Assembly (NCBI GenBank): GCA_022701275.1
Contig: CP031740.1
Span: 5,221,001 to 5,285,000, forward strand
DNA from: Microcoleus vaginatus PCC 9802
GTDB lineage: Bacteria > Cyanobacteriota > Cyanobacteriia > Cyanobacteriales > Microcoleaceae
Reading direction: 5' to 3'
Length of the DNA: 64,000 nucleotides
The notes below the pieces were generated by a model. It was not told the DNA's origin. It made no database searches and worked only from the letters and a program-made list of their open reading frames with translations. The first letter of the stretch is position 1. Each line of letters begins with the position of its first letter. Made by a program: the position numbers and the translations under genes. Of the stretch, positions 54,801 to 63,603 are shown one piece after another.

Positions 54801-57222
54801 CGGCTCCGGTAGGCACTTTGTGAGAGAAGATGTGCCAACTGGTTTCTCACAAACCGCCGGCCCGGCTTTTTATACAATTAACCCGGTCAGCGGCACAAAC
54901 ATTACGGCTCAAGACTTCGGCAACCTCCAGTTGGGCAAAATCAGCGGGATCAAATTTAATGACCTCAACAAAAATGGCACCCAAGATTTGCCAGCAGAAC
55001 AACCCCTAGGAGGCTGGACAATCTACCTGGATGCCAACAACAACGGCGTCCAAGACCAAGTAGCAGCCGAAACAGGCACCAACGCCGCCGTCACCGATGT
55101 CGCCGGTAACTACCAGTTCACCAACCTGCCAGCCGGCACTTATACAGTGCGGGAAGTGCCACAAACAGGCTGGACGCAAACTCTGCCCCCCGTCAACGCA
55201 GCCACGCCTACTCTTTCCGGCGCGTTTACGATCGGCGTCACTAGCGGTACCGATTCTCAAAACAACAACTTCGGCAACTTCAGGCCCAATAGCATCAGCG
55301 GTCTGAAGTTCAATGACCTCAACAACAACCGGGTACAAGATACCGGGGAACTAGGGCTGGCCAACTGGCAATTCTTCCTCGATACCAACGATAACGGCAC
55401 TCTCGACACCGGGGAACCCAACACCCTTACCGATGCCGCCGGCAACTACCAATTCCTCGATGTGTCAGCAGGAACCTACAAGGTGCGGGAAGTGTTGCAA
55501 CCTACTTGGACGCAAACTACCCCCGACCCGGACGACATCACTGTCACCAGCGGTCAAGACATCGCTAATATCAACTTCGGCAACTTCCAGTCGAGCACTA
55601 TCAGCGGTCAAAAATTCAATGACCTCAACAGCAACGGCGTTAAGGATGCCGGAGAATTGGGGCTAGGTAACTGGCAAATATTCCTCGACAGTATCAATCC
55701 GGATGGATTGTTTCAGCAGGGCGAACCGACTACCATCACCGATGCAGCGGGCAACTACACTCTCCGAGATATACCCGCAGGTACTTACCAGGTAAGGGAA
55801 GTCCAGCAAAACGGCTGGACGCAGACGACCCCCAACCCCGCCCCCGTTACGGTTAATCCCTCAGATAACATCACGGGCATTGACTTCGGCAACTTCCTGC
55901 CCCAACCCGGCGCGATCCGAGGTCTGAAGTTCCAAGACACCAACAACAATGGCACTCAGGATGCTGGAGAAGCGGGTTTACCCAATTTCCAAATTCAGTT
56001 AACCAATGTCGTAGCTGGAACTGCTCCTGCTCCTGTTACTACTACCACAGACAACAGCGGCAACTACCTGTTCGCGAACCTAACGCCGGGAACCTACCGC
56101 GTCCGGGAAGTCAACCAAACTGGGTTCACCCAAAGCACACCCGAACCCGCGGATATCACCCTAACTTCGGGTGCTATTGTCAGCGGCATCAACTTCGGGA
56201 ACTTCCCGACGCCGACACCGACACCGACACCGACGCCGACACCTGCACCCACACCGCCGACATCGCCTGCACCCACACCGACTCCTGCACCTGTACCGAC
56301 TCCGGCGCCTGCACCTGTACCGACTCCGGCGCCTGCACCTGTACCGACTCCGGCGCCTGTACCGACGCCGACTCCTGCGCCTGTACCGACGCCGACACCT
56401 GCACCTGTACCGACGCCGACACCTGCACCTGTACCGACAGATTTGGTTTGCCCTGAGAACTTCCCCAGGATCGCTACTCCCAATGAGCCCGGCACTCCTT
56501 CAGCGGGTAATGTCATCAACGGCCCTAACGGCGACGATACGATCGTGGGTAGTGTCGGCAATGACTCTATCTTGGGGTTGAGCGGCAACGATTTGATCTT
56601 TGGTCGAGGGGGCGGCGACTACATCAATGGCAATATGGCCAACGATACTGTCTACGGAGGCATCGATAGCGATACTCTCTTCGGTGGCAAAGGGTTTGAC
56701 CTGATTTTTGGCGATCGCGGTAACGATACGATTTATGGCAATCGTGGCAACGACTCTCTCTCTGGTGACGAAGGCAATGACGTATTGTACGGCGGCAAAG
56801 CCGATGACGTAATTTTGGGAGGCGCTGGCGATGACGTGCTAATTGGCGATCAAGGCAATGACACTCTCTGTGGCGATGACGGTAACAATACCTTAATTGG
56901 CGGCAGCGGTGATGATTTGCTCTTTGGTGGCACCAGCGATAACTTGCTCTTTGGCGGCCTTGGCAGCGATACCCTCGTCGGCGGCATTGGCAGCAATGGC
57001 TTTGTCTTGTCAGCGAGCGGAGGAATTGACACCATTATCAACTTCACCGCAGGAGTTGATTCGATCGAGTTGGTGGGAGGCTTGGACTTCAATCAACTGT
57101 TATTGACCGAAACTAATGGCTCGACGGCGATCGGGCTTGCTAACAGCGACCAGATTTTGGCTATAGTGACGGGCGTGCAGCCGAGCCAGTTATCGGCTCA
57201 GAGTTTTAGCTTGCTGGTTTAG
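51880..57222 (+). CDS. Giant surface/secreted protein: DUF4347, Gly-rich beta-helix, SdrD-like and RTX domains
   Basis: About 1780 residues. GTG 51880 is chosen because AGGAG lies at 51866-51870 with 9-nt spacing; a GTG at 51853 is also in frame. Domains: DUF4347 (about 10-185; VHILSHGAAAS, LLYGCNVA), found in many cyanobacterial surface proteins; beta-helix-type region (about 190-690) interrupted by an extreme Gly/Ala-rich stretch (about 270-500); seven SdrD/CNA-B-like repeats (about 705-1440; ISGLKFNDLNNN, TYKVREV, NFGNF); a Pro/Thr linker (about 1443-1520); RTX calcium-binding nonapeptides (about 1545-1700; GGxGxDxLxGG-like); and a C-terminal RTX-type domain. No N-terminal signal peptide, so type I secretion through the C-terminal RTX region is plausible. 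Adhesin or sheath role is inference. Confidence 0.88.
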   Translation: MELYKEPKHQIVFADSQVKDCETLTETVNLDTEIVILKADRDGIEQIAETLKQRQNIAAVHILSHGAAASLQLGATELNLSNIESYRNYLEKWFALPAVEAKSNSSITAKPEILLYGCNVAATEAGVAFVQRLSQLTGANIAASDNLTGSAALGGDWVLEVTTGNIETPLAFSAEAREAYSAVLVATFDELRDAITLANALPNADTIAITGNITFGPGQVLPRISTPITFTGGGFALNLGNNRGFFIDSAATPVTFSNLTITGGISTGAAGTGGGGGAAGMGGALFINSGTVTVNSVTFTGNSATGGAGSAPPVAPAVAGPGGNTDFAGLFPFVSAGGGGQTGLTGLPSIGGEGGPGGTGGNGGAGSGGLPGTGLNGGPGGAGGTGGAGTGGTNGGPGGAGGAGGTGGFGGGGGGGGAGGAGGVAGTGTVGAAGPGGIGGAGGFGGGGGGGGGGVGGNGGVGGFGGGGGFGTAGGASTTVGAFTPGGAGSPTGGGGGAGLGGAIFVNSGSLTLNNSTLFSNTATGGAAGGAGATPGQGAGAAIFVNSGATATLTNNTITANTATATAPALAVGGGIATNGGTVNVLNSIVAGNVGGASPDVFGTFTATSINNLIGNVAGSNLPVAQQLTVPLANVIAPTPGLNQATGVPVTYALADSTATPNPAIDAGDAAAAAAAGATDQRGAGFPRTIGTAVDIGAYEYGPIVTGIKFNDLNGDSLQGAAATEPGLPGWVISVGTKSTTTAADGTYILRDVKTDTPITEAPPAGTPATAWVQTLGPTPANTGIVNVTGANFGNFQKTSIAGKTYTDLAGNGFTPDDTVLNGVTVNLYKDTNANGTLEVGTDTVVGTAQTTAGAGDYTFADIGPGNYLIQATAPANSSISFPAAAILVSAQSGTPVTAQNFGVFQNITVSGTKFTDLTGNGFSADDTPLNGTTVRLFKDTNNNSTLDTGDAEIASQVTGTAPAAAGTYSFANVGSGRHFVREDVPTGFSQTAGPAFYTINPVSGTNITAQDFGNLQLGKISGIKFNDLNKNGTQDLPAEQPLGGWTIYLDANNNGVQDQVAAETGTNAAVTDVAGNYQFTNLPAGTYTVREVPQTGWTQTLPPVNAATPTLSGAFTIGVTSGTDSQNNNFGNFRPNSISGLKFNDLNNNRVQDTGELGLANWQFFLDTNDNGTLDTGEPNTLTDAAGNYQFLDVSAGTYKVREVLQPTWTQTTPDPDDITVTSGQDIANINFGNFQSSTISGQKFNDLNSNGVKDAGELGLGNWQIFLDSINPDGLFQQGEPTTITDAAGNYTLRDIPAGTYQVREVQQNGWTQTTPNPAPVTVNPSDNITGIDFGNFLPQPGAIRGLKFQDTNNNGTQDAGEAGLPNFQIQLTNVVAGTAPAPVTTTTDNSGNYLFANLTPGTYRVREVNQTGFTQSTPEPADITLTSGAIVSGINFGNFPTPTPTPTPTPTPAPTPPTSPAPTPTPAPVPTPAPAPVPTPAPAPVPTPAPVPTPTPAPVPTPTPAPVPTPTPAPVPTDLVCPENFPRIATPNEPGTPSAGNVINGPNGDDTIVGSVGNDSILGLSGNDLIFGRGGGDYINGNMANDTVYGGIDSDTLFGGKGFDLIFGDRGNDTIYGNRGNDSLSGDEGNDVLYGGKADDVILGGAGDDVLIGDQGNDTLCGDDGNNTLIGGSGDDLLFGGTSDNLLFGGLGSDTLVGGIGSNGFVLSASGGIDTIINFTAGVDSIELVGGLDFNQLLLTETNGSTAIGLANSDQILAIVTGVQPSQLSAQSFSLLV

Positions 57223-57297
57223 TCAGCAGAGCAAACTCGGCAGTTGCAACCGATCCTACACTTGCCTGTCGTCCCAACAGAGAGGGACTACCCGAAA

Positions 57298-57331
57298 GCA
57301 GAGCCTCTAAACCGATGTTTAGAGGCTCTGC
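57298..57331 (+). terminator. 15-bp perfect hairpin after the giant gene
   Basis: GCAGAGCCTCTAAAC (57298-57312) pairs with GTTTAGAGGCTCTGC (57317-57331), loop CGAT. It is 75 bp after the stop and separates the gene from cytM. A second hairpin follows directly. Confidence 0.7.
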
Positions 57332-57332
57332 T

Positions 57333-57365
57333 AAAGAAGGGGAACGAATTCCGTTCCCCTTCTTT
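57333..57365. terminator. Bidirectional terminator hairpin before cytM stop
   Basis: AAAGAAGGGGAACG (57333-57346) pairs with CGTTCCCCTTCTTT (57352-57365) around AATTC. Its outer arms supply a T-rich end on either strand (TTCTTT), so it can serve the plus-strand giant gene and the minus-strand cytM, whose stop is 2 bp away. Confidence 0.75.
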
Positions 57366-57367
57366 GG

Positions 57368-57748
57368 TCAAATTTGTTCGAGATACTTCAGCAAGTCGGC
57401 CATTTCTTGGGGACTCGGTTGAAACTGCGGCATTGGTGGGGTTTGCCCGCTGGTGACTTGCCGGATCAGATCGAATTCGGATTTGCGCTCGGACACTCCG
57501 TGCAAGTTGGGCCCGACTTGAGTGTCTGAAACGGAGGTGTGACACCCCGCACAGTTCATTTGAAAGATGGCGGAACCCTGAAACGGGTTGCCCGTCAGGG
57601 ATAGTACGCTTTTGACGTAAGGATCGGCGACTTGAAACTGACGAATTGTCATACTCGCCAACATGATGGCAACCAACACCGCTAGCGCAAATATGGCAAG
57701 TCGCTCGATCGGGTTTTTAATTTCATTCCTGGCAAGTTGGTTATTCAA
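57368..57748 (-). CDS. cytM: Cytochrome cM
   Basis: A 126-residue membrane-anchored mono-heme c-type cytochrome. An N-terminal TM helix covers about residues 19-38 (AIFALAVLVAIMLASM). The heme site is CAGCH in NCAGCHTSVSD. The distal Met is in TPPMPQF, and the C-terminus SPQEMADLLKYLEQ closely follows Synechocystis CytM as I recall it. Roles proposed for CytM include regulation of respiratory and photosynthetic electron flow. ATG 57748; divergent from petG 180 bp away. Confidence 0.9.
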   Translation of the reverse strand: MNNQLARNEIKNPIERLAIFALAVLVAIMLASMTIRQFQVADPYVKSVLSLTGNPFQGSAIFQMNCAGCHTSVSDTQVGPNLHGVSERKSEFDLIRQVTSGQTPPMPQFQPSPQEMADLLKYLEQI

Positions 57749-57928
57749 AGGAGTTCAATTAAAAATAGTATCTACAAGAAAATTTATTTCTCATAACATA
57801 GCTTAATCGTTCGCAGCGGGGAGAGCAAGCTCTGAGACCCACGGAAGGCTGCTTTTGGGAAAATTCATCTGTATAAGTGCTGGTAATATTAAAAATAGGT
57901 TGTTAAATCTTAACGTTAAGGAGCTCTC

Positions 57929-58048
57929 ATGGTAGAACCGCTACTTTCAGGTATTGTTCTGGGTCTAATCTTTGTTACTCTGGCGGGGCTGTTTTTTGCT
58001 GCTTATCAGCAGTACAAGCGCGGCGATCAGTTGGGTATCAATAAGTAA
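57929..58048 (+). CDS. petG: Cytochrome b6f complex subunit V, PetG
   Basis: A 39-residue protein too short to be found by length filters. [20 protein letters not shown], a single TM helix with the classical [16 protein letters not shown] end, is nearly identical to cyanobacterial PetG as I recall it. It is a small subunit of the cytochrome b6f complex needed for its assembly. AAGGAG at 57918-57923 gives a strong ribosome-binding site. It is divergently transcribed from cytM. Confidence 0.97.
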   Translation: MVEPLLSGIVLGLIFVTLAGLFFAAYQQYKRGDQLGINK

Positions 58049-58087
58049 AAGGGGCTACAGTCCCTCACTCAGGCTGTCAGAGGGAGG

Positions 58088-58122
58088 GGGAATTGGGAAT
58101 TGGGCATGGGGCATGGGGCATT
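58088..58122. repeat. GGGAATT/GGGCATG heptamer repeat
   Basis: Two GGGAATT, two GGGCATG and one GGGCATT in 7-bp register, 40 bp downstream of the petG stop. STRR-class. Confidence 0.85.
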
Positions 58123-58136
58123 AATCTACCTACTGA

Positions 58137-58287
58137 CTTCTTCCTTCTTCCCTCTTCCTTCTTCCCTCTTCCTTCTTCCTTCTTCCTTCTTCCCTCTTCC
58201 TTCTTCCCTCTTCCTTCTTCCCTCTTCCCTCTTCCTTCTTCCTTCTTCCCTCTTCCTTCTTCCCTCTTCCCTCTTCCTTCTTCCTTC
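58137..58287. repeat. Long TTCTTCC/CTCTTCC heptamer array, about 21 copies
   Basis: 151 bp of T/C-only 7-bp units (TTCTTCC and CTCTTCC intermixed) that end one base before the stop codon of the GT4 gene at 58289. The largest STRR in the window. Strand asymmetry (pyrimidines on the plus strand) could favour triplex or slipped structures; that is speculation. Confidence 0.9.
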
Positions 58288-58288
58288 G

Positions 58289-59371
58289 TTAAAGATATCG
58301 ATCGAGAATAGCAGCAGTTTGCAGCCCTGTTTTTTCCCAGCTAAATTGTTTTGCTCTGGCTAAACCGAGCTCCCGCAAGTGCGATCGAACTTTGGCATCG
58401 ACTGCAAGCTGGTGCATAGCAGAGGCAATTTCCTCGACGCTGTAGGGGTTGACTAATAAGGCTGCACCCCCCGCCACTTCCGGCATTGAAGACAGGTTAG
58501 AGGTGATGACAGGAGTGCCGCAGCCCATTGCTTCAAGCACGGGGAGGCCGAATCCTTCCCAAAGACTGGGGAAAACCAGCGCGATCGCTTGGTTGATGAC
58601 TTTGGGCAAGTCAGTCGCGGGAATGTAATCTAAGAATTTTACTCGATCGAACAATCCCAATTCTTGAACCTGCGCCTTCAGCAGCGGCGTATAGCGTTTG
58701 TCTTCCGAACCTGCTATCCACAATTCGTATTCGGAATTATCACGCCAAGCAGCAAAGGCTGCTACAACTCGCTGCACGTTTTTATACGGATTGTGGCGGC
58801 CGATATAAAGAAAATAATTGCTTGTTGGCAAGTCTAAAAAACGGAATAAATTGGTATCGTATCCGGGAAAAATTGGCGTAATTAAATTAGTAGGAATCTT
58901 GCAAAAATTAGCGATATCTTTGGCAGTTGATTCAGAGTCGCAAATGACGTGTTGAGCCTGTCGCAGCACTTGGGGGATGTAGTAGCGGTGGTAAGGTGTC
59001 AGAGGATCAAAGCGACGGGGAAATCGCAGCGCTATTAAGTCATGTACTGTAATGATATAGCGGCAACCTGCAAATAAAGGAGCTTCGGGAATTGGGGAAA
59101 ATAACAGGTTAGATTTTAGCTGTTTATAAATTTTTGGTAGTTGGGTTTGTGTCCACAACAATCGGTTGATGTGTCCTTTAGTTCCTTGTTCTGGTGTTAG
59201 ATTGGCGGGGATTTGGTAGCAGTTGCTATTGGAAAAGTTTTCTGCTGTTAGTAATGTTGGATTGAGGAATTTTAGGTGGGGAAATAGGTTTTTGGCGTAG
59301 ATGGCTAAGCCGGTTGGTTTGGAAATTAGGAAGGAGAGGTTGATTAGTAAGTTAGATTGGGGATGGGGCAT
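58289..59371 (-). CDS. GT4-family glycosyltransferase (second copy of tandem pair)
   Basis: A 360-residue glycosyltransferase of GT-B fold. The C-terminal nucleotide-sugar-binding motif [20 protein letters not shown] includes the E-x7-E pattern, and [20 protein letters not shown] is the usual GT4 linker to the C-domain. N-terminal [20 protein letters not shown]. Sugar specificity cannot be read. It is nearly identical in layout to the 59466 gene (tandem duplicates). The stop codon lies at the edge of the long heptamer array. ATG 59371. Confidence 0.9.
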   Translation of the reverse strand: MPHPQSNLLINLSFLISKPTGLAIYAKNLFPHLKFLNPTLLTAENFSNSNCYQIPANLTPEQGTKGHINRLLWTQTQLPKIYKQLKSNLLFSPIPEAPLFAGCRYIITVHDLIALRFPRRFDPLTPYHRYYIPQVLRQAQHVICDSESTAKDIANFCKIPTNLITPIFPGYDTNLFRFLDLPTSNYFLYIGRHNPYKNVQRVVAAFAAWRDNSEYELWIAGSEDKRYTPLLKAQVQELGLFDRVKFLDYIPATDLPKVINQAIALVFPSLWEGFGLPVLEAMGCGTPVITSNLSSMPEVAGGAALLVNPYSVEEIASAMHQLAVDAKVRSHLRELGLARAKQFSWEKTGLQTAAILDRYL

Positions 59372-59465
59372 GGGATAATATATAGATTGCGGTTTTTTGG
59401 TGGGATTTTATTTAACCGCAGAGGGCGCAGAGGACGCAGAGAGGAGACAGGAAGAGAGGGAAGAT

Positions 59466-60536
59466 TTAAAGATATTGTTGTAAGATGTTGGCGGTTGCTG
59501 TGCCGGTTTTGTCCCAGCTAAATTGAGATGATCTGGCTAAACTAGCAGTTTTTAAATTCGATCGCACTTTTGAATCTGTGGCTACTGTTTGCATGGCTTC
59601 GGCTATTTCTCCGACGCTGTAAGGATTGACTAATAATCCGGCATCTCCGGCTACTTCTGGCATCGATGACAAGTTGGATGTGATGACGGGTGTGCCGCAA
59701 GCCATTGCTTCTAAAATTGGTAAGCCGAATCCTTCCCAAAGTGTAGGGAAAACTAGGGCGATCGCCTGATTCATCAGTATGGGCAATTGAGAATAGGGAA
59801 CGTAACCGAGAAATTTTACCAAAGATTGTAAACCTAATTCTTCAACTTGTGCTGTCAACTGTGGCGTGTAGGCATTGGGAGGCCCTGCTAGCCACAATTC
59901 GTAATTTGCGCGATCGGGCAAACTCGCAAATGCAGCAATTAATCTTTCTAAGTTTTTGTAAGGATCGTGTCTGCCCGTATAAAGAAAATAATTTTTGGTG
60001 GGCAAGTCGAGATATCTAAAATTAATATTATCGCAAGCTAGGGGAATTGCGGTCATTTTATGACCCGGAATCTGGAAAAATTTAGCAACATCGATTGCCG
60101 TTGCTTGAGAATCGCAAATAATGTGTTCTGCTTGCCGCAAAACCTGCGGTATGTAGTAGCGGAAATAAGCTGTTAAACGAGAAAACCGTCGAGGAAATCG
60201 CAAAGGAATTAAATCGTGAACTGTGACGATGTAGCGGCAGCCGGAATACAAAGGTGCTTCGGGAATTGGGGAAAACATCAGGGTGGACTGCAATTTTTGG
60301 TAAATTGTTGGTAACTCAAACTGAGTCCACAGCAGCCTGTTAATTTGTCCTTTCGGGCCGCGATTCGGTGTCAGAGTTTCGGGGATGTGATAGCAAGTAT
60401 AATTTTCAATTTGCTGGGAAGCGAGTAATGTTGGTTCTAGCTGTTGCAGTTGCGGGAAAAGATTAGCGGCGTAAGTCCCGATTCCGGTTGGTTCGGGTGT
60501 TAAGAAGGACAAATTGATTAACAGTGAATTAGACAT
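59466..60536 (-). CDS. GT4-family glycosyltransferase (first copy of tandem pair)
   Basis: A 356-residue paralogue of the 58289-59371 gene, sharing [52 protein letters not shown] and [20 protein letters not shown]. Such enzymes add sugars to lipid-linked or extracellular polysaccharide. It sits in a minus-strand run with the GT2-GT4 fusion, separated by a repeat-bearing gap of 164 bp. ATG 60536. Confidence 0.9.
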   Translation of the reverse strand: MSNSLLINLSFLTPEPTGIGTYAANLFPQLQQLEPTLLASQQIENYTCYHIPETLTPNRGPKGQINRLLWTQFELPTIYQKLQSTLMFSPIPEAPLYSGCRYIVTVHDLIPLRFPRRFSRLTAYFRYYIPQVLRQAEHIICDSQATAIDVAKFFQIPGHKMTAIPLACDNINFRYLDLPTKNYFLYTGRHDPYKNLERLIAAFASLPDRANYELWLAGPPNAYTPQLTAQVEELGLQSLVKFLGYVPYSQLPILMNQAIALVFPTLWEGFGLPILEAMACGTPVITSNLSSMPEVAGDAGLLVNPYSVGEIAEAMQTVATDSKVRSNLKTASLARSSQFSWDKTGTATANILQQYL

Positions 60537-60544
60537 GATTTTAG

Positions 60545-60690
60545 ATATCCGGCGACTGGCAGTCGCAACTACACATACAAAGTCCGCCTGCGCGGACTGA
60601 AGAAAACGGTAATAAAATCGACTTTGATATTAGTCCTATGCAAGAGGACTTTAGCTTTTGGCTAGGGGTTTTAAGCCCTGGTGGACTATT
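60545..60690. repeat. Palindrome-rich intergenic element
   Basis: Three hairpins in a row: GCGACT/AGTCGC (60552-60566), AGTCCGC/GCGGACT (60581-60598) and AGTCCT/AGAGGACT (around 60634-60651), followed by GGGGTTTTAAGCCC. It resembles a dispersed cyanobacterial repeat as I recall it. Noncoding. Confidence 0.55.
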
Positions 60691-60700
60691 TAATTAGCCT

Positions 60701-62830
60701 TTAAGTTCGATCGAGCATTTGAGCTATATCGGCAGGATTGGGCAGCCGAATTGTAGCATACTCTTGGTGAAGAATCTCAAAAAAACTATTGACTTTTTTA
60801 TCGAAACGTGCCCGTCTAAAGTTCTGACTGCGCTGCTGTGCACCAGCTTGAAATTCTGCTAGCAAATCGGGATTAACAATTAGTTGATGTGAATGCTGGC
60901 ACAGTTCCTCAACGGTATTGAACAAAAAGCCCGATCGCCCATGTTCGACAATTTCCGGTTGGCCGCCGCCGTTGAAAACAATCGGAGCACAACTGTTTTG
61001 CATTGCTTCCACAGTCGCCATCCCGAAATGCTCAAATCTTTGAGGATTGACTTCACCCAAACCGCAGCCGTGCCAAAATATGCTCGCTTTAGCATAAAGT
61101 GATTTTACCTCATCAAAGTCAGCATTGACTTTTAACTCGATCGCCCTTGAATCTTGCTTCAATAAATTCTGAACCGTCTTTAAATAAGGATTTTTCGGAA
61201 TGCTACTTCCGGCTAAAATGAGCCGCCATCCTTGAAATTCTTCGGGATAATCTCCTAGCAAACTGCGGAAAGCTTTAATTAGTTCAATTTGCTTTTTTGT
61301 TCCCCCAGCTTCAAACTGTCCCACAGCCAAAATTATTTTTTCTTTCGGCACTTTAACTGTTGCTATTTCCACGGGCGGATAAAGCATAAAAGTTGGCTGT
61401 AGGTTCCAGCGTTTCTCCAACCACTTAACAGTAAATTGACTGTTGGCAATAATGAAAGTGTAGTCATCGACAGCAAAATGACGGTTGCGGAAGGTATTGG
61501 GAAAGTGGCAGAAAAATATTGAGATCGGCGACAGGGGCTTGACTTTTTCAAGTTGGTTTGCGTTGATAAAAATATCGTAGTTTTTGCTTTCTCTGGCAAT
61601 TTCATCAAAGGGATTTTCCATATCTTCCACGATGATGCTGGAATCGATGCACTGCATTCCGCGTTTCTCGTAAAACGCCAAGGGAAGAATTTTAATTTTG
61701 CATCCTGAAAGGTTGAGTCCGTACCACGATTCTAAGTCGGAAACAGCAACTGGTTTGTTGGCGATAAAAGTAATGTCAAATTCATTTTGTAGCAGCGAGG
61801 CGATGGTAGCGACGTATTTTTGACCGCCACCAATAAAATGCAGTCCGTGATCGTAAATGGCGATCGACATTTTGCGGTCGCCCCGAACGACCTGTAACCG
61901 AGATAAAATGCGATCGATCTTAATCCGACTGTAAATTACCGCCAACTTTTCCGACAACTGTGGCAATACAGTTTCAATGATTTCTGGTTTCTGATAATCT
62001 AGAAGTTTTTTAATCGCTACAAATAAACTATCGAACAGCAAATCGTACTGCTTATTAGTAAAAAAATCCGAAGTGTGAATTGCTTTGACTAATTGTAAAG
62101 GTTCGTGTTTCGCCAAATACAAAAACCGATTTCGGTTGCAGAAATACTCGGTGAGTTTGCTTCCTTTACTCGAACCCCGATACTCGTGATGCGCGATTGC
62201 TGCGGGAGTATAAAGCATTTTCCAACCGCGTTTATGACAGCGTTTGGCAAACTCTACATCTTCAAAATACATCACAAAATCTTCATCTATCGCCCCCACA
62301 TCTTCGAGACATTTCCTGCGGAAAAGCACCGCCGCCCAACAAAGCCCTTCGACTTCCTCTTCTGTATCGTACTGTCCCGCATCTTTTTCGCCAAAGCCGA
62401 CATCTTGCCAATAAAAATTAGGTAATTGCTGAATGCCAGCGCTGTTAATCCGCCCGTCTTTAAACAGCAATTTGCCGCTAGTCGCACCTACTTCTTTATT
62501 AGTTTCTAGCCGTTTTACAAGAATCTCTAACCAGCGACTGTCAAGGGTAGCATCGTTATTTAGAAAGCCGATATATTGCCCTTTTGCTTCGCTGATGCCG
62601 AGATTGAGGGCTTTAGCAAAGTTGTTGGCGGAGTTAACCAAAATCCGAACTTTTGGAAATAGTTCGCGCAGGGAAGTAACGGAATCGTCTTGAGAACAAT
62701 TATCAATTACAATTAAATCGAGTTGCGATTCGGGATACGCAAGTTTTTGTAGAGATTTTAAGCAATCTTTCGTGTGGCGCAGACCGTTATAGTTGACTAT
62801 AATTAACGAACATATGGGCAGTGTGGTCAT
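60701..62830 (-). CDS. GT2-GT4 fusion glycosyltransferase
   Basis: A 709-residue two-domain enzyme. Residues 1-250 are a GT2 (GT-A fold) domain: LIIVNYNGLRHTKDCLKSL, VIDNCSQDDS, the DxD-like FLNNDATLD, and the acceptor segment MYFEDVEFAKRCHKRGW, as in rhamnosyl-type transferases. Residues about 330-700 are a GT4 domain (AIYDHGLHFIGGGQKYVATI, ILAVGQFEAGGTKKQIELI, GCGLGEVNPQRFEHFGMATV). It probably transfers two sugars in turn to one acceptor. Part of the polysaccharide cluster; ends 10 bp before the next gene's stop region on the same strand. Confidence 0.88.
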   Translation of the reverse strand: MTTLPICSLIIVNYNGLRHTKDCLKSLQKLAYPESQLDLIVIDNCSQDDSVTSLRELFPKVRILVNSANNFAKALNLGISEAKGQYIGFLNNDATLDSRWLEILVKRLETNKEVGATSGKLLFKDGRINSAGIQQLPNFYWQDVGFGEKDAGQYDTEEEVEGLCWAAVLFRRKCLEDVGAIDEDFVMYFEDVEFAKRCHKRGWKMLYTPAAIAHHEYRGSSKGSKLTEYFCNRNRFLYLAKHEPLQLVKAIHTSDFFTNKQYDLLFDSLFVAIKKLLDYQKPEIIETVLPQLSEKLAVIYSRIKIDRILSRLQVVRGDRKMSIAIYDHGLHFIGGGQKYVATIASLLQNEFDITFIANKPVAVSDLESWYGLNLSGCKIKILPLAFYEKRGMQCIDSSIIVEDMENPFDEIARESKNYDIFINANQLEKVKPLSPISIFFCHFPNTFRNRHFAVDDYTFIIANSQFTVKWLEKRWNLQPTFMLYPPVEIATVKVPKEKIILAVGQFEAGGTKKQIELIKAFRSLLGDYPEEFQGWRLILAGSSIPKNPYLKTVQNLLKQDSRAIELKVNADFDEVKSLYAKASIFWHGCGLGEVNPQRFEHFGMATVEAMQNSCAPIVFNGGGQPEIVEHGRSGFLFNTVEELCQHSHQLIVNPDLLAEFQAGAQQRSQNFRRARFDKKVNSFFEILHQEYATIRLPNPADIAQMLDRT

Positions 62831-62840
62831 CTTTGATGCT

Positions 62841-63374
62841 TTATTTTTGTCGATCGAGCAATTCAGCGGTAATCTTCTCTAAAATAGCAGTATGTTGCTG
62901 CTGCACTGCTTTAATATGCTCTATTTCAGACTGAAAAGCTGCGATCGCATTTTGTTGAGTCTCAAGCTGTGCTGTAACTTCGGGAAATCCGCTGCTGAAT
63001 TCCAATTGAATTTTTTTCTCTAGAGTTTGTTGATTTTCTTGCAATTTTTGCAATTGAATGCTCAGTGTTTGAACTACGCGGGTATTAGCAAAATTGTAAA
63101 TAACTTGACGTTCGAGTACGGGTCTGAGCAATTTTCGGACTATTTTCCTAACGGCAATGACTGCGGAACCCAGGCGCCTTTGGTAAGAGGTAATGGGGAT
63201 GTTATAAATGTCGAAACCCGCCTTTAAAAGGGCGATGTCTTCGTCATCTTCATTTTGGGCGATCGCACTATTTTCTGTTCCCAACAGGGGCGGCTCAGCA
63301 ATACCAATTCGCGGCTCCAAAGTTTGTCGCAATTTATGTATTATCTGTTGAGTTGGTATTTCTTCGTACTGCAA
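62841..63374 (-). CDS. Coiled-coil protein in polysaccharide cluster
   Basis: A 177-residue protein. The N-terminus is disordered and acidic (IAQNEDDEDIALL). A short basic hydrophobic stretch covers about 68-95 (GSAVIAVRKIVRKLLRPVLE). The rest is a coiled coil rich in Gln and Leu (LQKLQENQQTLEKKIQLEF). Proteins of this sort precede glycosyltransferases in O-antigen-like clusters and may be length-control or scaffold factors; that is inference. It is 10 bp upstream of the GT2-GT4 gene. ATG 63374. Confidence 0.65.
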   Translation of the reverse strand: MQYEEIPTQQIIHKLRQTLEPRIGIAEPPLLGTENSAIAQNEDDEDIALLKAGFDIYNIPITSYQRRLGSAVIAVRKIVRKLLRPVLERQVIYNFANTRVVQTLSIQLQKLQENQQTLEKKIQLEFSSGFPEVTAQLETQQNAIAAFQSEIEHIKAVQQQHTAILEKITAELLDRQK

Positions 63375-63414
63375 ACTTTCCTCTCCTTTAGATAACTTAC
63401 TATCACTTATTATG

Positions 63415-63496
63415 GAACAGGCATCTTTGCTGCTTCAATCATTGTAAGTAATTGTGAACAGGCATCTTTGCTGTGTGAATAATTGTAAGTAATGGT
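63415..63496. repeat. 41-bp tandem repeat
   Basis: GAACAGGCATCTTTGCTG followed by TTGTAAGTAAT-type sequence is repeated at 63415 and 63456 with a 41-bp period, and a third partial start GAACAGGGAGC is at 63497. It lies immediately upstream of the coiled-coil gene on its strand. Confidence 0.75.
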
Positions 63497-63520
63497 GAAC
63501 AGGGAGCTTGCCTCTTCAAG

Positions 63521-63546
63521 GGCGGGCAGGATGCCCACCCCACAAG
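63521..63546. repeat. Palindromic MITE-like element, copy D (inverted, core only)
   Basis: GGCGGGCAGGATGCCCACCC and CACAAG is the reverse complement of the core in copy A (8455-8483). Only the central hairpin half is clearly preserved. Confidence 0.55.
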
Positions 63547-63603
63547 AAAATTCATCTCTTGTTAAATCAGGATTATTGCTTCCGATATTGGCAATATCTC
63601 AAT

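Noticed and set aside
56094..56588. Minus-strand GAGVGVG-rich frame
   Set aside because: Antisense shadow of the Pro-Thr linker.
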